Shown here: piece after piece, positions 1 to 8,157 of the stretch
How the letters are laid out: every line of letters begins with the position of its first letter
Position numbering within the stretch: the stretch's first letter is position 1
Source of the DNA: Klebsiella aerogenes KCTC 2190
GTDB lineage: Bacteria > Pseudomonadota > Gammaproteobacteria > Enterobacterales > Enterobacteriaceae
Length of the DNA: 64,000 bases
Assembly (NCBI RefSeq): GCF_000215745.1
Contig: NC_015663.1
Location: forward strand, 2,170,001 to 2,234,000
Reading direction: 5' to 3'
The notes under the pieces: model-generated
The model's input: only the letters and a program-made list of their open reading frames with translations
Told to the model about the DNA's origin: nothing
Databases searched by the model: none
Made by a program: the position numbers and the translations under genes

Positions 1-321
1 GCGGTGAATACCGATGCGGCGGTGGTTTTCGATGCCCTGCCGGGTAAAGTGTTCCCGGCGCACGTGACCAGCAGCGACGCCGGTATTCTTGCCGGTCAGG
101 AAGCGGTGAATGGCCAACTGTCGCAGCCTGAGCAGTCTACCCGCTGGGTGCGCGATGCGCAGCGCATGCGGATTCACGTCGCGCTGGATCAACCTCTGGA
201 TAAGCCGCTGCCGACCGGCGCCCGCGCCACCGTCCAGTTGTACAATAGCGACGGCCCCTTCGCCCGCACCTTTGCCGGCCTGCAGATCCACCTGGTGAGC
301 TGGTTGCACTATGTCTATTAA
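1..321 (+). CDS. HlyD-family secretion adaptor, C-terminal fragment
   Basis: The frame is open from the first base of the window, so this is the 3' end of a longer gene whose start lies outside. The visible 107 residues carry a beta-barrel-like stretch (PGKVFPAHVTSS) and a late segment (LPTGARATVQLY) typical of the membrane-proximal end of HlyD/EmrA periplasmic adaptor proteins, which bridge an inner-membrane pump to an outer-membrane channel. The stop overlaps the start of the DUF2955 membrane gene by 11 bp, which points to translational coupling and a two-component efflux or export unit. The substrate cannot be deduced. The family call rests on short motifs and on the partner gene. Confidence 0.7.
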   Translation, partial: AVNTDAAVVFDALPGKVFPAHVTSSDAGILAGQEAVNGQLSQPEQSTRWVRDAQRMRIHVALDQPLDKPLPTGARATVQLYNSDGPFARTFAGLQIHLVSWLHYVY

Positions 322-1375
322 CACCCTGGCGCACGTCTTTACCCCGCACGGCAATATCGTCTATACGGCCAATGATTTTCGCCAGACGGTACGCATTGCC
401 GTTGCCGGGACCATCGCGCTGAGTATTTCGACCTTCTACGACGTGCAGTACGGCGTGTTTTTCGTCGTTTATCCGCTGATGCTGATGTCGCTGGTGCCGG
501 TATTCAACCGCCACGTCGCCCGGCAGTTTGTGTTCAGCGCGGCGGTCAATTGCGTCGAAATGGTGCTCATCGTTGGCTATCTGTCGCAGTGGCCGGTGAT
601 CATGACGTTAGTTGTGTTCGGTCTGTATGTGATGCGCTTTCGCTTCATGAGCCAGGGGCCGCTGTTCCTGCTGGGGTCGATGGGCGTGGTGTGCCAGAGC
701 ACGATGCTCAATTTTATGAGCTATCCCACCAGCAACTGGCACACGCTGATGTTCTCCAATATGGAGGCCTGCGTGATGGCGGTGGCGCTGAGCGCGCTGC
801 TGCACTATTTGATCCCGGATGTTGAACCGCGTAAGCCGCCGCCGCGCATAGAGAAAGACGCCGCGCGGATCCGTCATGAATCGCTGCTTTCCGGCACGGT
901 TGCGACCATTATCTTTGTGATCTTTCAGATCTGCGATCTGAGCGATTCGCTATCGGCGCTGATGGCCGGGGTACTGATCCTGTTCCCGATGCATTATCGC
1001 GGCGCGGTAATCAGCTCGATCTGGCGTGTGGCGGGGGTGGTACTGGCTTGTCTGTACATTCTGGTGGTGCAGCTGATTATCTATGATTTCAGCAACCACA
1101 TGATCCTGATGATGCCGTTGATTGGTCTTGGTCTGGCCTTTAGCGCCCGCCTGCACGTGATGGAAAAAGTGGGCGCGGGCGTGGGATTCGCCAGCATCAC
1201 CACTATCGGTATTATGTTTGGCCAGAATCTGCATCCGAATCAGGATCTGGTGTTCAGCGATCTGTACCGTATTACTTCAGTCACGGTATCGCTGGTGGCG
1301 ACGCTGACCATGGTGTTTCTGGTCCATCGGGTACTGAACTGCTTCGCGCCGACTCGCTTTGTAGTGAGTGAATGA
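311..1375 (+). CDS. DUF2955 inner-membrane protein, putative efflux partner
   Basis: A 354-residue, strongly hydrophobic protein with two blocks of transmembrane segments (roughly residues 25-170 and 195-345) separated by a polar, proline-rich linker (EPRKPPPRIEKDAARIRHES). This two-block layout is that of the DUF2955/FUSC-like inner-membrane proteins usually encoded beside HlyD adaptors. The ATG at 311 lies inside the end of the adaptor gene, so the two are probably translated together. The likely role is the inner-membrane part of an export system, by analogy with AaeB-type carriers. The substrate is unknown. A weak stem-loop follows the stop codon. Confidence 0.75.
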   Translation: MSINTLAHVFTPHGNIVYTANDFRQTVRIAVAGTIALSISTFYDVQYGVFFVVYPLMLMSLVPVFNRHVARQFVFSAAVNCVEMVLIVGYLSQWPVIMTLVVFGLYVMRFRFMSQGPLFLLGSMGVVCQSTMLNFMSYPTSNWHTLMFSNMEACVMAVALSALLHYLIPDVEPRKPPPRIEKDAARIRHESLLSGTVATIIFVIFQICDLSDSLSALMAGVLILFPMHYRGAVISSIWRVAGVVLACLYILVVQLIIYDFSNHMILMMPLIGLGLAFSARLHVMEKVGAGVGFASITTIGIMFGQNLHPNQDLVFSDLYRITSVTVSLVATLTMVFLVHRVLNCFAPTRFVVSE

Positions 1376-1418
1376 CGTCACATCGTCAGGCCCTGCCGGC
1401 AATGGGATGATCGCCAGG

Positions 1419-1446
1419 GATAGCCCGCAAAATGCCGTGGGCTATC
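1419..1446 (+). terminator. possible terminator stem-loop after the DUF2955 gene
   Basis: Eight-base arms GATAGCCC and GGGCTATC are separated by 12 bases, 43 bp after the stop of the DUF2955 gene. There is no clear T tract, so it may only stabilise the mRNA 3' end. Confidence 0.35.
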
Positions 1447-1508
1447 GCTTTCCGGACGGCAAACTCAGTCATAAAAGATCCCCGCAATATCGGCTGCCCG
1501 GCTAGTTA

Positions 1509-1636
1509 TATACCCGTCATACTTCAAGTTGCATGTGCGTTGGCTTTCCTCGCTCACCCCAGTCACTTACTGGAGTAAGCTCCTGGTGATTCCCTGCGTC
1601 GCCGCCTTCCTGCAACTCGAATTATTTAGGGTATAG
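1509..1636. repeat. ERIC element (enterobacterial repetitive intergenic consensus)
   Basis: A stretch of about 128 bp with the ends TATACCCGTCATACTTCAAG and TTATTTAGGGTATA, and the diagnostic central words CGCTCACCCCAGTCACTTAC and GTAAGCTCCTGG. The outer parts are complementary (TTGCA...TGCAA, TATACCC...GGGTATA), so it can fold into a long hairpin in RNA. ERIC elements are non-coding miniature elements found between genes of Enterobacteriaceae. This one sits in the 542-bp gap between the DUF2955 gene and yjiH. Confidence 0.9.
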
Positions 1637-1814
1637 ATAATCATCATTCGTGCAGAAAATAGAAAAGGAGAAAAAACGGGAGTAAGCCATCATGAAATAA
1701 GGCAGTAGTCGCAGTGGTTGCCAAAAATAAGATATCGATATGCCACAAAAAAGATAAATAAGTAAGGTGCATGCATTCTGGTGAATTTTCGGAAAAAGGC
1801 CCGTGTCTTATTTA

Positions 1815-1843
1815 TTGCAGGATGTCTTATATCAACGTTATAA
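1815..1843 (+). promoter_or_regulatory. candidate sigma-70 promoter for yjiH-yjiG
   Basis: TTGCAG (1815-1820), a 17-bp spacer and TTATAA (1838-1843) lie in an AT-rich stretch about 75 bp before the yjiH start. The rest of the gap (1637-1814) is AT-rich and holds nothing else I can recognise. No experimental support. Confidence 0.4.
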
Positions 1844-1917
1844 ATAAAAAAGCAATACATTAAAAAACTGCCAAATTATAAACAACTAACAGATATTTCA
1901 TGATGTGAGGATAGGGT

Positions 1918-2601
1918 ATGAGTGAAAATAAAACGTTGGAACGTTCCTCCAACGACGCGACAAATGAGTGGCGGGTTGGGGCGGGAGCATGGGTCTCGCT
2001 GGTCGTGGTGTTATTAGTGTTCTCCGGGTTGCTTTTTAAAGTGGAAGGAATGGCCTGGCTGGGGGCCTTTGACTTCACCACCCTGGGGGGCGCGTTTGGC
2101 ACGATGAAGACCCCGGAAACCAACACTTTCATCGGTAGCGGCGGCATCAGCGCTAAGGCCGGTTTCCTCTTTGCGCTATCGCTGGTTCCAACGGTAATGT
2201 TGGCGCTGGGTTTGTTGGAAATTTTTACCCACTATGGCGCAATACGCGCGGCGCATAAACTGTTGACACCGCTATTACGTCCGTTACTGGGGATCCCGGG
2301 TTATACCGGTTTGGCGCTGATTACCGATCTACAAAGCACCGATGCCGGCGCCGCGTTGACCAAAGAACTGTATGACAGTAAAAAAATCAGTCGTAAAGAT
2401 GTGGTGATCATGGGGGCATGGCAATATTCCGGCGCCGGTCTGATTAATAACTATTTCTCAATTGGTTCAGCGCTTTTTGCATCATTAACCATTCCTATTA
2501 TTATTCCGCTGCTTTTAATGTTTGTCCTGAAATTCGTTGGTGCGGCAATCACCCGTTTGGTTTTAAATACCGCCTACAAAGGGGACTTTGATAATGAATA
2601 A
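1918..2601 (+). CDS. yjiH: YjiH-like membrane protein, nucleoside-recognition (Gate) domain
   Basis: 227 residues, the same length as E. coli YjiH as I recall it. A polar N-terminus (residues 1-20) is followed by hydrophobic segments near 24-44 and 78-100, a nucleoside-recognition/Gate-domain core (PLLRPLLGIPGYTGLALITD, about 122-142, then DLQSTDAGAAL) and a C-terminal membrane pair. The start ATG at 1918 follows TGAGGATAGGGT, a good ribosome site. The next gene, yjiG, begins inside its last codons, so the two form one unit, probably two halves of a membrane transporter or exporter. In E. coli the pair precedes iadA (isoaspartyl dipeptidase); here a peptidase-family amidohydrolase takes that place. 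The substrate is not known. Confidence 0.85.
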   Translation: MSENKTLERSSNDATNEWRVGAGAWVSLVVVLLVFSGLLFKVEGMAWLGAFDFTTLGGAFGTMKTPETNTFIGSGGISAKAGFLFALSLVPTVMLALGLLEIFTHYGAIRAAHKLLTPLLRPLLGIPGYTGLALITDLQSTDAGAALTKELYDSKKISRKDVVIMGAWQYSGAGLINNYFSIGSALFASLTIPIIIPLLLMFVLKFVGAAITRLVLNTAYKGDFDNE

Positions 2602-3061
2602 TTCGCCAAAAGTCGCCAGTAACCCGTTTGATATTTTTGTTATTGGCGCACGTAAAGGATTTAATATCGCCATCAATAACCTGATGCCGAATGTATTAAT
2701 GGCGTATGTGATTGCCGAAATGCTTAATTTGCTCGGGGTGATGCAGTTAATCGGCCAGCTATGCGCACCGCTGATGGGGCTGTTTGGCCTGCCGGGCGAA
2801 GCGATTACCGTGTTGCTGACCTCGTGGCTTTCCGCCTCGGCGGGGACCGGGGTTGCTGTCAGCCTGTTGAGTAAAGGCACCCTCAACGTGGCGGACATCA
2901 CCATCCTGATCCCGGCAATCTTTCTGATGGGATCGCAGCTACAGTATATGGGGCGGCTGCTTGGGGTGGCGGATGTACCGAAAAAGTATTGGCCGCTGCT
3001 GATGGCGGTGAGCATTATCAACGCCGTCATCGCCATGTTGGTCATGCGCGTGATTGCATAA
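2594..3061 (+). CDS. yjiG: YjiG-like membrane protein, partner of YjiH
   Basis: A hydrophobic protein of about 155 residues with Gate-domain features: FVIGARKGFNIAINNLMPN near the N-terminus, GLPGEAITVLLTSWLSASAG in the middle, and a closing membrane segment. The length matches E. coli YjiG (about 153). I prefer the ATG at 2594, which overlaps the yjiH stop (2599-2601) by 8 bp; a TTG at 2588 is possible. The overlap implies coupled translation with yjiH. Its role is probably the second half of a YjiHG transport unit. The M20 amidohydrolase starts 20 bp downstream in the same operon, suggesting that the pair moves the substrate or product of that enzyme. Confidence 0.85.
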   Translation: MNNSPKVASNPFDIFVIGARKGFNIAINNLMPNVLMAYVIAEMLNLLGVMQLIGQLCAPLMGLFGLPGEAITVLLTSWLSASAGTGVAVSLLSKGTLNVADITILIPAIFLMGSQLQYMGRLLGVADVPKKYWPLLMAVSIINAVIAMLVMRVIA

Positions 3062-3081
3062 TAAAAGGCAAGGAGTCAGTC

Positions 3082-4185
3082 GTGTCGCGAACGTTAGAAC
3101 ATTTCAATTATCTGCATCAAATTCCTGAGCTGGGCTTTGAGGAGTACAAAACTTCGGCTTACATCGGCGATACCTTAGAGGCGGCGGGATTCAGAGTTCA
3201 CCGCCATGTTGGCGGGACCACCGGGATTGTCGCCGAAATCGATAGCGGCGAACCAGGGCCTGTGGTGGCGCTGCGGGCAGATATGGATGCGCTGGGCCAT
3301 ATTATCGATGGGCGCTTAGAGGCCCGCCATACCTGCGGCCATGATGGTCACTCCTCGGTGGTATTAACCGCCGCTGAAGAGATCCTCGCCGAGAGGATGG
3401 TAAAACGCGGCAAGTTAAAAGTGTTATTTCAACCTGCCGAAGAGCTGGGTACGGGGGCGATTGCGTTAACGGAGGCCGGGGTACTTGATGACGTGGAAAT
3501 GTTATTTGGCTTCCACCTCCGGCCACTGGAAGAGTGTCCGATGGGCAAGGCCGTTCCGGCGATGTACTACTCCGCCTCCGCGACGGTGATGGTTGATTTT
3601 CACGGCAAAGCCGCCCATGCCGCTCGCCCCCATCTGGGCATAAACGCGTTGGATGCCGCTTCGCATGCGGTACAGGCGGTGAATGGCATCCATCTGGCGC
3701 CTTCACTCACCTGGAGCGCGAAAGCGACGCGTTTTCTTTGCGATGCGGGCGTCACCAATTCTGTGCCGGAGAACGCGCACGTCTGTTGGGATCTACGCTG
3801 TGAGGAAAATGACGGCATGGCGACGCTCAAAGAGCGGGTGGTGAGAGCGATTGAGAGCAGCGCCGCAGCATATGGCGCCAGTGCGGATATCCGGATCGTC
3901 AAAGAGATGCCGGCGGCGATTATCGATGAAGACGCCACGGCTATCGTGAGCCAGGCAATTCGCGAAACCTTTGGCGAGGCGGGCTTAACGGCCGCGAAGA
4001 GTACGCCGGGTAGCGAGGACTTTTTTCACTACCTGCGTTTGCGCCCGGCGGTGAAAGGCGGCTTCTGGGGGCTGGGCTGCAACCTGCAGCCGGGCCTGCA
4101 TCATCCGGAGATGCATTTCGATCGCGCCGCGCTGGCAGATGGCGTGCGGGTATTCAAATCCTGCGTTCGCCAGCTGTTGGGCTGA
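3082..4185 (+). CDS. M20-family amidohydrolase (peptidase M20D-like)
   Basis: The GTG at 3082 is the likely start because AAGGAG stands 7 bases before it; it gives 367 residues. Motifs of M20D aminoacylase/carboxypeptidase-like zinc hydrolases appear in order: LRADMDALGH (about residue 62), RHTCGHDGHSS (about 80), FQPAEELGTGA (about 118), GFHLRP (about 140) and the late GSEDFFHY. The enzyme probably hydrolyses an N-acyl amino acid or a dipeptide-like amide in the cytoplasm. It follows yjiG by 20 bp and should be cotranscribed with yjiHG. In E. coli this operon position is held by iadA, an unrelated isoaspartyl dipeptidase, so a similar job with a different enzyme family is plausible. The exact substrate is unknown. 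Confidence 0.85.
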   Translation: MSRTLEHFNYLHQIPELGFEEYKTSAYIGDTLEAAGFRVHRHVGGTTGIVAEIDSGEPGPVVALRADMDALGHIIDGRLEARHTCGHDGHSSVVLTAAEEILAERMVKRGKLKVLFQPAEELGTGAIALTEAGVLDDVEMLFGFHLRPLEECPMGKAVPAMYYSASATVMVDFHGKAAHAARPHLGINALDAASHAVQAVNGIHLAPSLTWSAKATRFLCDAGVTNSVPENAHVCWDLRCEENDGMATLKERVVRAIESSAAAYGASADIRIVKEMPAAIIDEDATAIVSQAIRETFGEAGLTAAKSTPGSEDFFHYLRLRPAVKGGFWGLGCNLQPGLHHPEMHFDRAALADGVRVFKSCVRQLLG

Positions 4186-4199
4186 GGCTAAGCTGCCAG

Positions 4200-4321
4200 C
4201 CCCCCGGTAGCGCTTACGCCTTACCCGAGCTACGGTTGGGCATTTTGTCGGTAGCCCCGGTACGCGTAAGCGCTAGCGGGGAAGAGTCCCGGATGTCGGC
4301 TAACGCCTCATCCGGGCTACC
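4200..4321. repeat. REP/BIME pair overlapping the 3' end of a gene
   Basis: Two REP-type palindromic units face each other: CGGTAGCGCTTACGCCTTAC (from about 4206) and GGATGTCGGCTAACGCCTCA (from about 4290). The second lies wholly inside the DUF3343 coding frame and the first overlaps its stop region. The pair sits between the convergent M20 gene and the DUF3343-yjiL-yjiM operon, where a REP pair is common as a transcript end or gyrase site. Confidence 0.7.
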
Positions 4322-4570
4322 GCGGTGCGCATAGTTCGCCAACAGGTGATAGTCATTTCCGGCGACGCGAAACAGAGCTGCCGTTTCGCCGGGTATAACC
4401 CATCGTTGCTCATCGCCCGGCATACAGCTCAGGTAAATGCACAACCCGCAGCCGCTGCGCAGCTGGCGGGGAATATCCTTCACCTCGAAGGTCATTCCTG
4501 CCGCCTGCAAGGCTTTGCGCATCCGCACGACGCCCACCGTTGAATGGAATAAGAATAGATATTTGCTCAT
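4214..4570 (-). CDS. DUF3343 (putative Se/S carrier-like) protein with REP-encoded tail
   Basis: 118 residues from the ATG at 4568-4570, which overlaps the yjiL stop as ATGA, a sign of translational coupling. The N-terminal 80 residues match the small DUF3343 family: KYLFLFHSTVGVVRMRKAL at the start and a cysteine-rich LRSGCGLCIYLSC around residues 37-49. Family members are annotated as putative Se/S carrier-like and often lie beside 2-hydroxyacyl-CoA-dehydratase-type genes, as here. The last 36 or so residues (GSPDEALADIRDSSPLAL onwards) are encoded by REP-repeat DNA and make this protein longer than I expect for the family, so that tail is probably a non-conserved extension. Function is not established. 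Confidence 0.75.
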   Translation of the reverse strand: MSKYLFLFHSTVGVVRMRKALQAAGMTFEVKDIPRQLRSGCGLCIYLSCMPGDEQRWVIPGETAALFRVAGNDYHLLANYAHRGSPDEALADIRDSSPLALTRTGATDKMPNRSSGKA

Positions 4571-5334
4571 CCGCGCCTCCGCTGGCGCTGGCCGATCAGC
4601 GCCGCGCCGATCGCCCCGGCAAACTGGGCGTCGGGATGGGTCGCGACCGGCATGCCAACATGCTTCTCCAGCATGCGGGCGAAGGAGACGCAGTGGCTGA
4701 CGCCGCCGGTAAACAGCAGCGGTCCCTGCGTCGATAAACGGCCAATAAAGTTCGCGCTGCGCCGCGCCATGGCGTTGATCACCCCGGCCAGAATCGCCTC
4801 CGGGGCAACCCCCGCGGAACGCAGGCTGATGACTTCCGATTCGGCGAACACCGTACACATGCTGGTGATGGCGTGCGGTTCTACACCTTCGGTAATGGCG
4901 TCCAACTGGTCGACGCTGGCGCCGAGGGTCCGTGAAATCACTTCCAGAAAGCGCCCGGTACCAGCGGCGCATTTGTCATTCATCAGAAAATCGCTGAGGT
5001 TGCCCTGCGCATCCAGCTGAATGACTTTGCTGTCCTGGCCGCCGATATCAATCACCGTGCGGGTTTCCGGCGCCAGCAGGCGCGCGCCGAGCCCGTGACA
5101 GGAAATTTCGGTGACCTGTTTATCGGCAAAATCGACCAACTGGCGACCATAGCCGGTGAGGGTTAAGAAAGGCGTTGCCGCGAGGTCCGCGCGCAGCGTC
5201 TCCCAAGCATCATGAATGGCATCGGCGGGGCGAAAGGGCGTCGGGCTGAGGAAACGGCGCACGATGGCGCCGTTTGCCAGCAGGATGCCTTTGGTGGCGG
5301 TGGAGCCGGAATCAATACCTACCGAGTAGATCAC
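4567..5334 (-). CDS. yjiL: YjiL, BadF/BcrA-type ATPase, activator of YjiM
   Basis: 255 residues with the ASKHA ATPase fold of 2-hydroxyglutaryl-CoA dehydratase activators. An N-terminal phosphate loop (VGIDSGSTATKGILL), DIGGQDSK near residue 96, and the two cysteine motifs DKCAAGTGRFLE and SMCTVFAESEV that ligate the [4Fe-4S] cluster of the activator dimer are all present. Such proteins use ATP to push a low-potential electron into a partner enzyme. The partner here is YjiM, encoded immediately upstream in the operon, with the DUF3343 gene downstream and overlapping. The length agrees with E. coli YjiL. The physiological reaction of this pair is unknown in enterobacteria. Confidence 0.9.
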   Translation of the reverse strand: MIYSVGIDSGSTATKGILLANGAIVRRFLSPTPFRPADAIHDAWETLRADLAATPFLTLTGYGRQLVDFADKQVTEISCHGLGARLLAPETRTVIDIGGQDSKVIQLDAQGNLSDFLMNDKCAAGTGRFLEVISRTLGASVDQLDAITEGVEPHAITSMCTVFAESEVISLRSAGVAPEAILAGVINAMARRSANFIGRLSTQGPLLFTGGVSHCVSFARMLEKHVGMPVATHPDAQFAGAIGAALIGQRQRRRG

Positions 5335-5343
5335 GCTTGCTCC

Positions 5344-6495
5344 TTATAGCATTTCGATAAACGCGGCGACGCGGGTACTGAGCTGGCCGAGGTCCGCCGT
5401 CGAATAATCGGTCTCGATCGCGATATAAGGAATGTCGTGCCGTTGGCGAACGTGACGCTTAATCGCCAGCGATTCCACGGCGTAGGTATGGCAAGCCTGC
5501 AGAATGACATCGACCACGCCGTCGGCCTGGTATTCCTCAACCATCTGGCTTAGCAATTGCAGGCGCTGGTCGTTAGGTGAAATACGGGAGCAGCCGATGG
5601 CGAGATATTTATCGGTTAAGGCATCGTAGACGTCGCCATCTTCCGCCACGCAGCGCTCGGTGGCCTTCGCGCCGGTACAGTTCTCGTAGCCCACCACCCA
5701 GCCGCCGTTTTCTTCGATAGCGCGGACGACTTTTTCCGCCGCGCCGCCGATCGGGCAGCCGGTGATCAGAATGCGCGGGCGGGAGGCTAACCGGTTTCCC
5801 TCCTGCCATTGTCGGCGGATGTTTTCCGCCATGGCATTGAGTTCGTCAATCAACGCGGTTTTGTCGAAGCGGAAGGTAGCGCCATAAACCACCTTTAGAA
5901 TATCGCTGCCGCTAAGCGCCGGCGGATTGAGCTGCCCGAGGCGATAGAAGTTGGCCAGCGCGCGGCGTTCGCGATTTTTCAGTACGATGGCTTCACGCAG
6001 CGCCGCTTCGCTAATGGGCGTGGCGAAGCGGGTTTCAATCACCTGCTGCAGACGCTTGATCTCCGCTTTCCACAACGCGCGGGAGGCGGCGTCGCTGGCG
6101 CTGTTCGGCAGTTGCATTACGTGTACCGCCTTGAATTCGGCCATGTACTCGTACATCTTCTTTTTGCCGTCGCAGGTGGTTTCGCCGACCACCAGATCGG
6201 AGAAATAAAAGTAGGGGCATTTATCGGTTTTGCCGAAGCCGTAGCTGCTTTTAATCAGCGGGCAGAGGTTGCGCGGCAGGTCTTTCTCCGCCTCTTCGAT
6301 GGTTTCATCAGAAGTGGAACACAGTGAGACGACCACGGCGCCCGCCGCCATGGCTATCTCCTGGGGCATAAAAGTGCAATAGGTACCGACCAGCGGTACG
6401 TTCTGCTCTTTGAGTTCCATTACGCTGAGAAAGCCTTTCTGGCGAGCTTCTGAGAATTGATCGAAGAGGGCGGGTAGATCGGTGATGAGCGACAT
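5344..6495 (-). CDS. yjiM: YjiM, 2-hydroxyacyl-CoA dehydratase-like double-cubane protein
   Basis: 383 residues, the E. coli YjiM length. Cysteines spaced along the chain fit the HgdB/double-cubane-cluster family: GTYCTFMPQE (about 37), NLCPLIKSSYGFGKTDKC (about 76), ETTCDGKKK, ITGCPIGG, ENCTGAKATERC and ILQACHTYAVES. In this family the iron-sulfur cluster accepts an electron from the BadF-type ATPase (YjiL, 9 bp downstream) and drives a difficult reduction or dehydration. It is the first gene of the yjiM-yjiL-DUF3343 operon. Strict anaerobic expression would be expected from the chemistry, but I saw no clear FNR site upstream. The true substrate is unknown; double-cubane relatives reduce small molecules rather than acyl-CoA. 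Confidence 0.88.
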   Translation of the reverse strand: MSLITDLPALFDQFSEARQKGFLSVMELKEQNVPLVGTYCTFMPQEIAMAAGAVVVSLCSTSDETIEEAEKDLPRNLCPLIKSSYGFGKTDKCPYFYFSDLVVGETTCDGKKKMYEYMAEFKAVHVMQLPNSASDAASRALWKAEIKRLQQVIETRFATPISEAALREAIVLKNRERRALANFYRLGQLNPPALSGSDILKVVYGATFRFDKTALIDELNAMAENIRRQWQEGNRLASRPRILITGCPIGGAAEKVVRAIEENGGWVVGYENCTGAKATERCVAEDGDVYDALTDKYLAIGCSRISPNDQRLQLLSQMVEEYQADGVVDVILQACHTYAVESLAIKRHVRQRHDIPYIAIETDYSTADLGQLSTRVAAFIEML

Positions 6496-6592
6496 GATTT
6501 TCCTTCCCCGTACACGGGAGATGATGAAAGAGTCGCCATTATAACCATGTTATTTGTATGTGTTTATTGATCTCCCGCCCATCCTGACGGCG

Positions 6593-6832
6593 TTAATAGA
6601 CCTTCTTCAAATCCATCTCTTCCTGAATGCGCTCGCTCCATGCCAGATGGGTGCGGATGGCTTCCTCAATACCAGCGTTGTAAAACAAAGGCCCCAGCTC
6701 TTTGGCGATAAAGTCGACAAAAAACTCGGCGTCGAACTGTTCCAGCTCCAGGTTAAAGGTCTCTTCGCAGTACTTGCTTAGCCGCTCGCGCAGCAGATCG
6801 CGCTGCGCCGGGCTGAGTTCAATATCGCTCAT
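6593..6832 (-). CDS. DUF2164 small protein
   Basis: 79 residues, acidic, helical in appearance (LRERLSKYCEETFNLELEQF), with the FVDFIAKELGPLFYNAGIE core that identifies the DUF2164 family. No signal peptide or membrane segment. It ends about 100 bp before yjiM and starts 24 bp after the mdtM stop, so it could be the last gene of a short mdtM transcript. The function of the family is unknown; I can only say that it is a small soluble protein. Confidence 0.8.
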   Translation of the reverse strand: MSDIELSPAQRDLLRERLSKYCEETFNLELEQFDAEFFVDFIAKELGPLFYNAGIEEAIRTHLAWSERIQEEMDLKKVY

Positions 6833-6856
6833 GCGTGGTTATTCTCTGTGGGTTAT

Positions 6857-8101
6857 TCAGGATTGCCGGGCTTCGATGACCGTCTCTGAACGCTGGCGTA
6901 AATTACGGAGTAACCCCGCCAGACAACAGGCGGCGACGATCCCGGCAGCTACCGCCAGCAGGTGGAACGGCAATCTGCCGCCATGGAACCATAACCAGCG
7001 CGCGCCTTCAATCGACAATGCGCTGACGCTAAGGATCACGATATTCAGCGAGGCGGACACGGTACCTTTCGGCAAGTCGTTGGAAAACAGGGTAAAGCGG
7101 AACAGCGTCGGGAAAATCAGCCCGATACCGAAGGCGTAGAAGCAGGTGCCGAGCACCGACCACAGCCAGACGTGCGGCCACGTCAGATTACCGATAATCA
7201 GGATCGCCAGACCAACCATCTGGATGGGCACGGCGCTTAACACAAAGCGCGGGCGAGTCGGGTCTTTCACCCAGCGCGCCACCGACAGATTAGCGATAAT
7301 GACAGCGCTGAAGACCGGCACCTGGCTCCAGGCAAACTCGCTGGTGGTGAGCCCGCCGGCGTCCATTAAAATCACCGGCGATACCGCCACCCAACTCATC
7401 AGCGGAATATAGCTCAGCGCCAGCGTGGCGGCGCCGAGTAAAAAGATGCGGTTGCGGAAGACGTCGCGAAAATCGCGCACCACGCCGAGCGGGCTGAATG
7501 GCACGTCGCCGCGACGCACCGTCTCCGGCATGTTAAACAGTAAACCCAGCCAGGCCACCAGCCCCATCGCGGCGATAATGCCAAACAGCGCTTTCCAGTG
7601 GATAAAGTGCATCAGCGCCGCCCCGGAAAGCGGGCCGACGATCGGCGCTACCAGCACGATGGAGGTAATCACCGCCATCAGCTTGATCGACCGCTTTTCG
7701 TCATAGGCCTCCTGCACGGTAACGTAACCGACGGTGGCGATAAAACAGATGCTGGTGCCCTGCACAAAGCGGGCAATCAGGAACTGGGTCATTGAGGTCG
7801 TCCACAGGGTGGCGAAGCAGGCGAGGGTAAAAATCAGCGCGCCGCTCAGCAGTACCGGTCGGCGGCCAATACGATCGGATAGCGGCCCCAGCAGCCACTG
7901 TAGCGCCATTCCTCCGGCCATATACAGGCTCACCGAGGCCGGAGCCAACGCCACATCGGCGTTAAAATCCCGCACTACGTGTAGGATCCCCGGCTGGATG
8001 AGATCGGTGGTCAGGTAGGCAGAAAAATCGTACAGGATCAGCGCCATCGGAAAGAACAGCGATGCGCAGTAGCGGGTGCTCAATCGCGAAATCCATGACA
8101 T
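6857..8101 (-). CDS. mdtM: MdtM, MFS multidrug efflux transporter (Bcr/CflA type)
   Basis: 414 residues with twelve predicted membrane segments. The sequence follows E. coli MdtM (YjiO) closely: [15 protein letters not shown] in the first segment, the MFS motif [21 protein letters not shown] after segment 2, [19 protein letters not shown] (the antiporter motif C region), and [19 protein letters not shown] near the C-terminus. MdtM is an inner-membrane drug/proton antiporter reported to export quaternary ammonium compounds, chloramphenicol and bile salts and to aid alkaline pH tolerance. It stands between yjiN and the DUF2164 gene on the same strand. No dedicated regulator is nearby. Confidence 0.9.
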   Translation of the reverse strand: MSWISRLSTRYCASLFFPMALILYDFSAYLTTDLIQPGILHVVRDFNADVALAPASVSLYMAGGMALQWLLGPLSDRIGRRPVLLSGALIFTLACFATLWTTSMTQFLIARFVQGTSICFIATVGYVTVQEAYDEKRSIKLMAVITSIVLVAPIVGPLSGAALMHFIHWKALFGIIAAMGLVAWLGLLFNMPETVRRGDVPFSPLGVVRDFRDVFRNRIFLLGAATLALSYIPLMSWVAVSPVILMDAGGLTTSEFAWSQVPVFSAVIIANLSVARWVKDPTRPRFVLSAVPIQMVGLAILIIGNLTWPHVWLWSVLGTCFYAFGIGLIFPTLFRFTLFSNDLPKGTVSASLNIVILSVSALSIEGARWLWFHGGRLPFHLLAVAAGIVAACCLAGLLRNLRQRSETVIEARQS

Positions 8102-8157
8102 AGCCGTCTCCTTGCCGTCGGGTATTCATCGTTAGAATGGTTAAGATGCTACCATTG

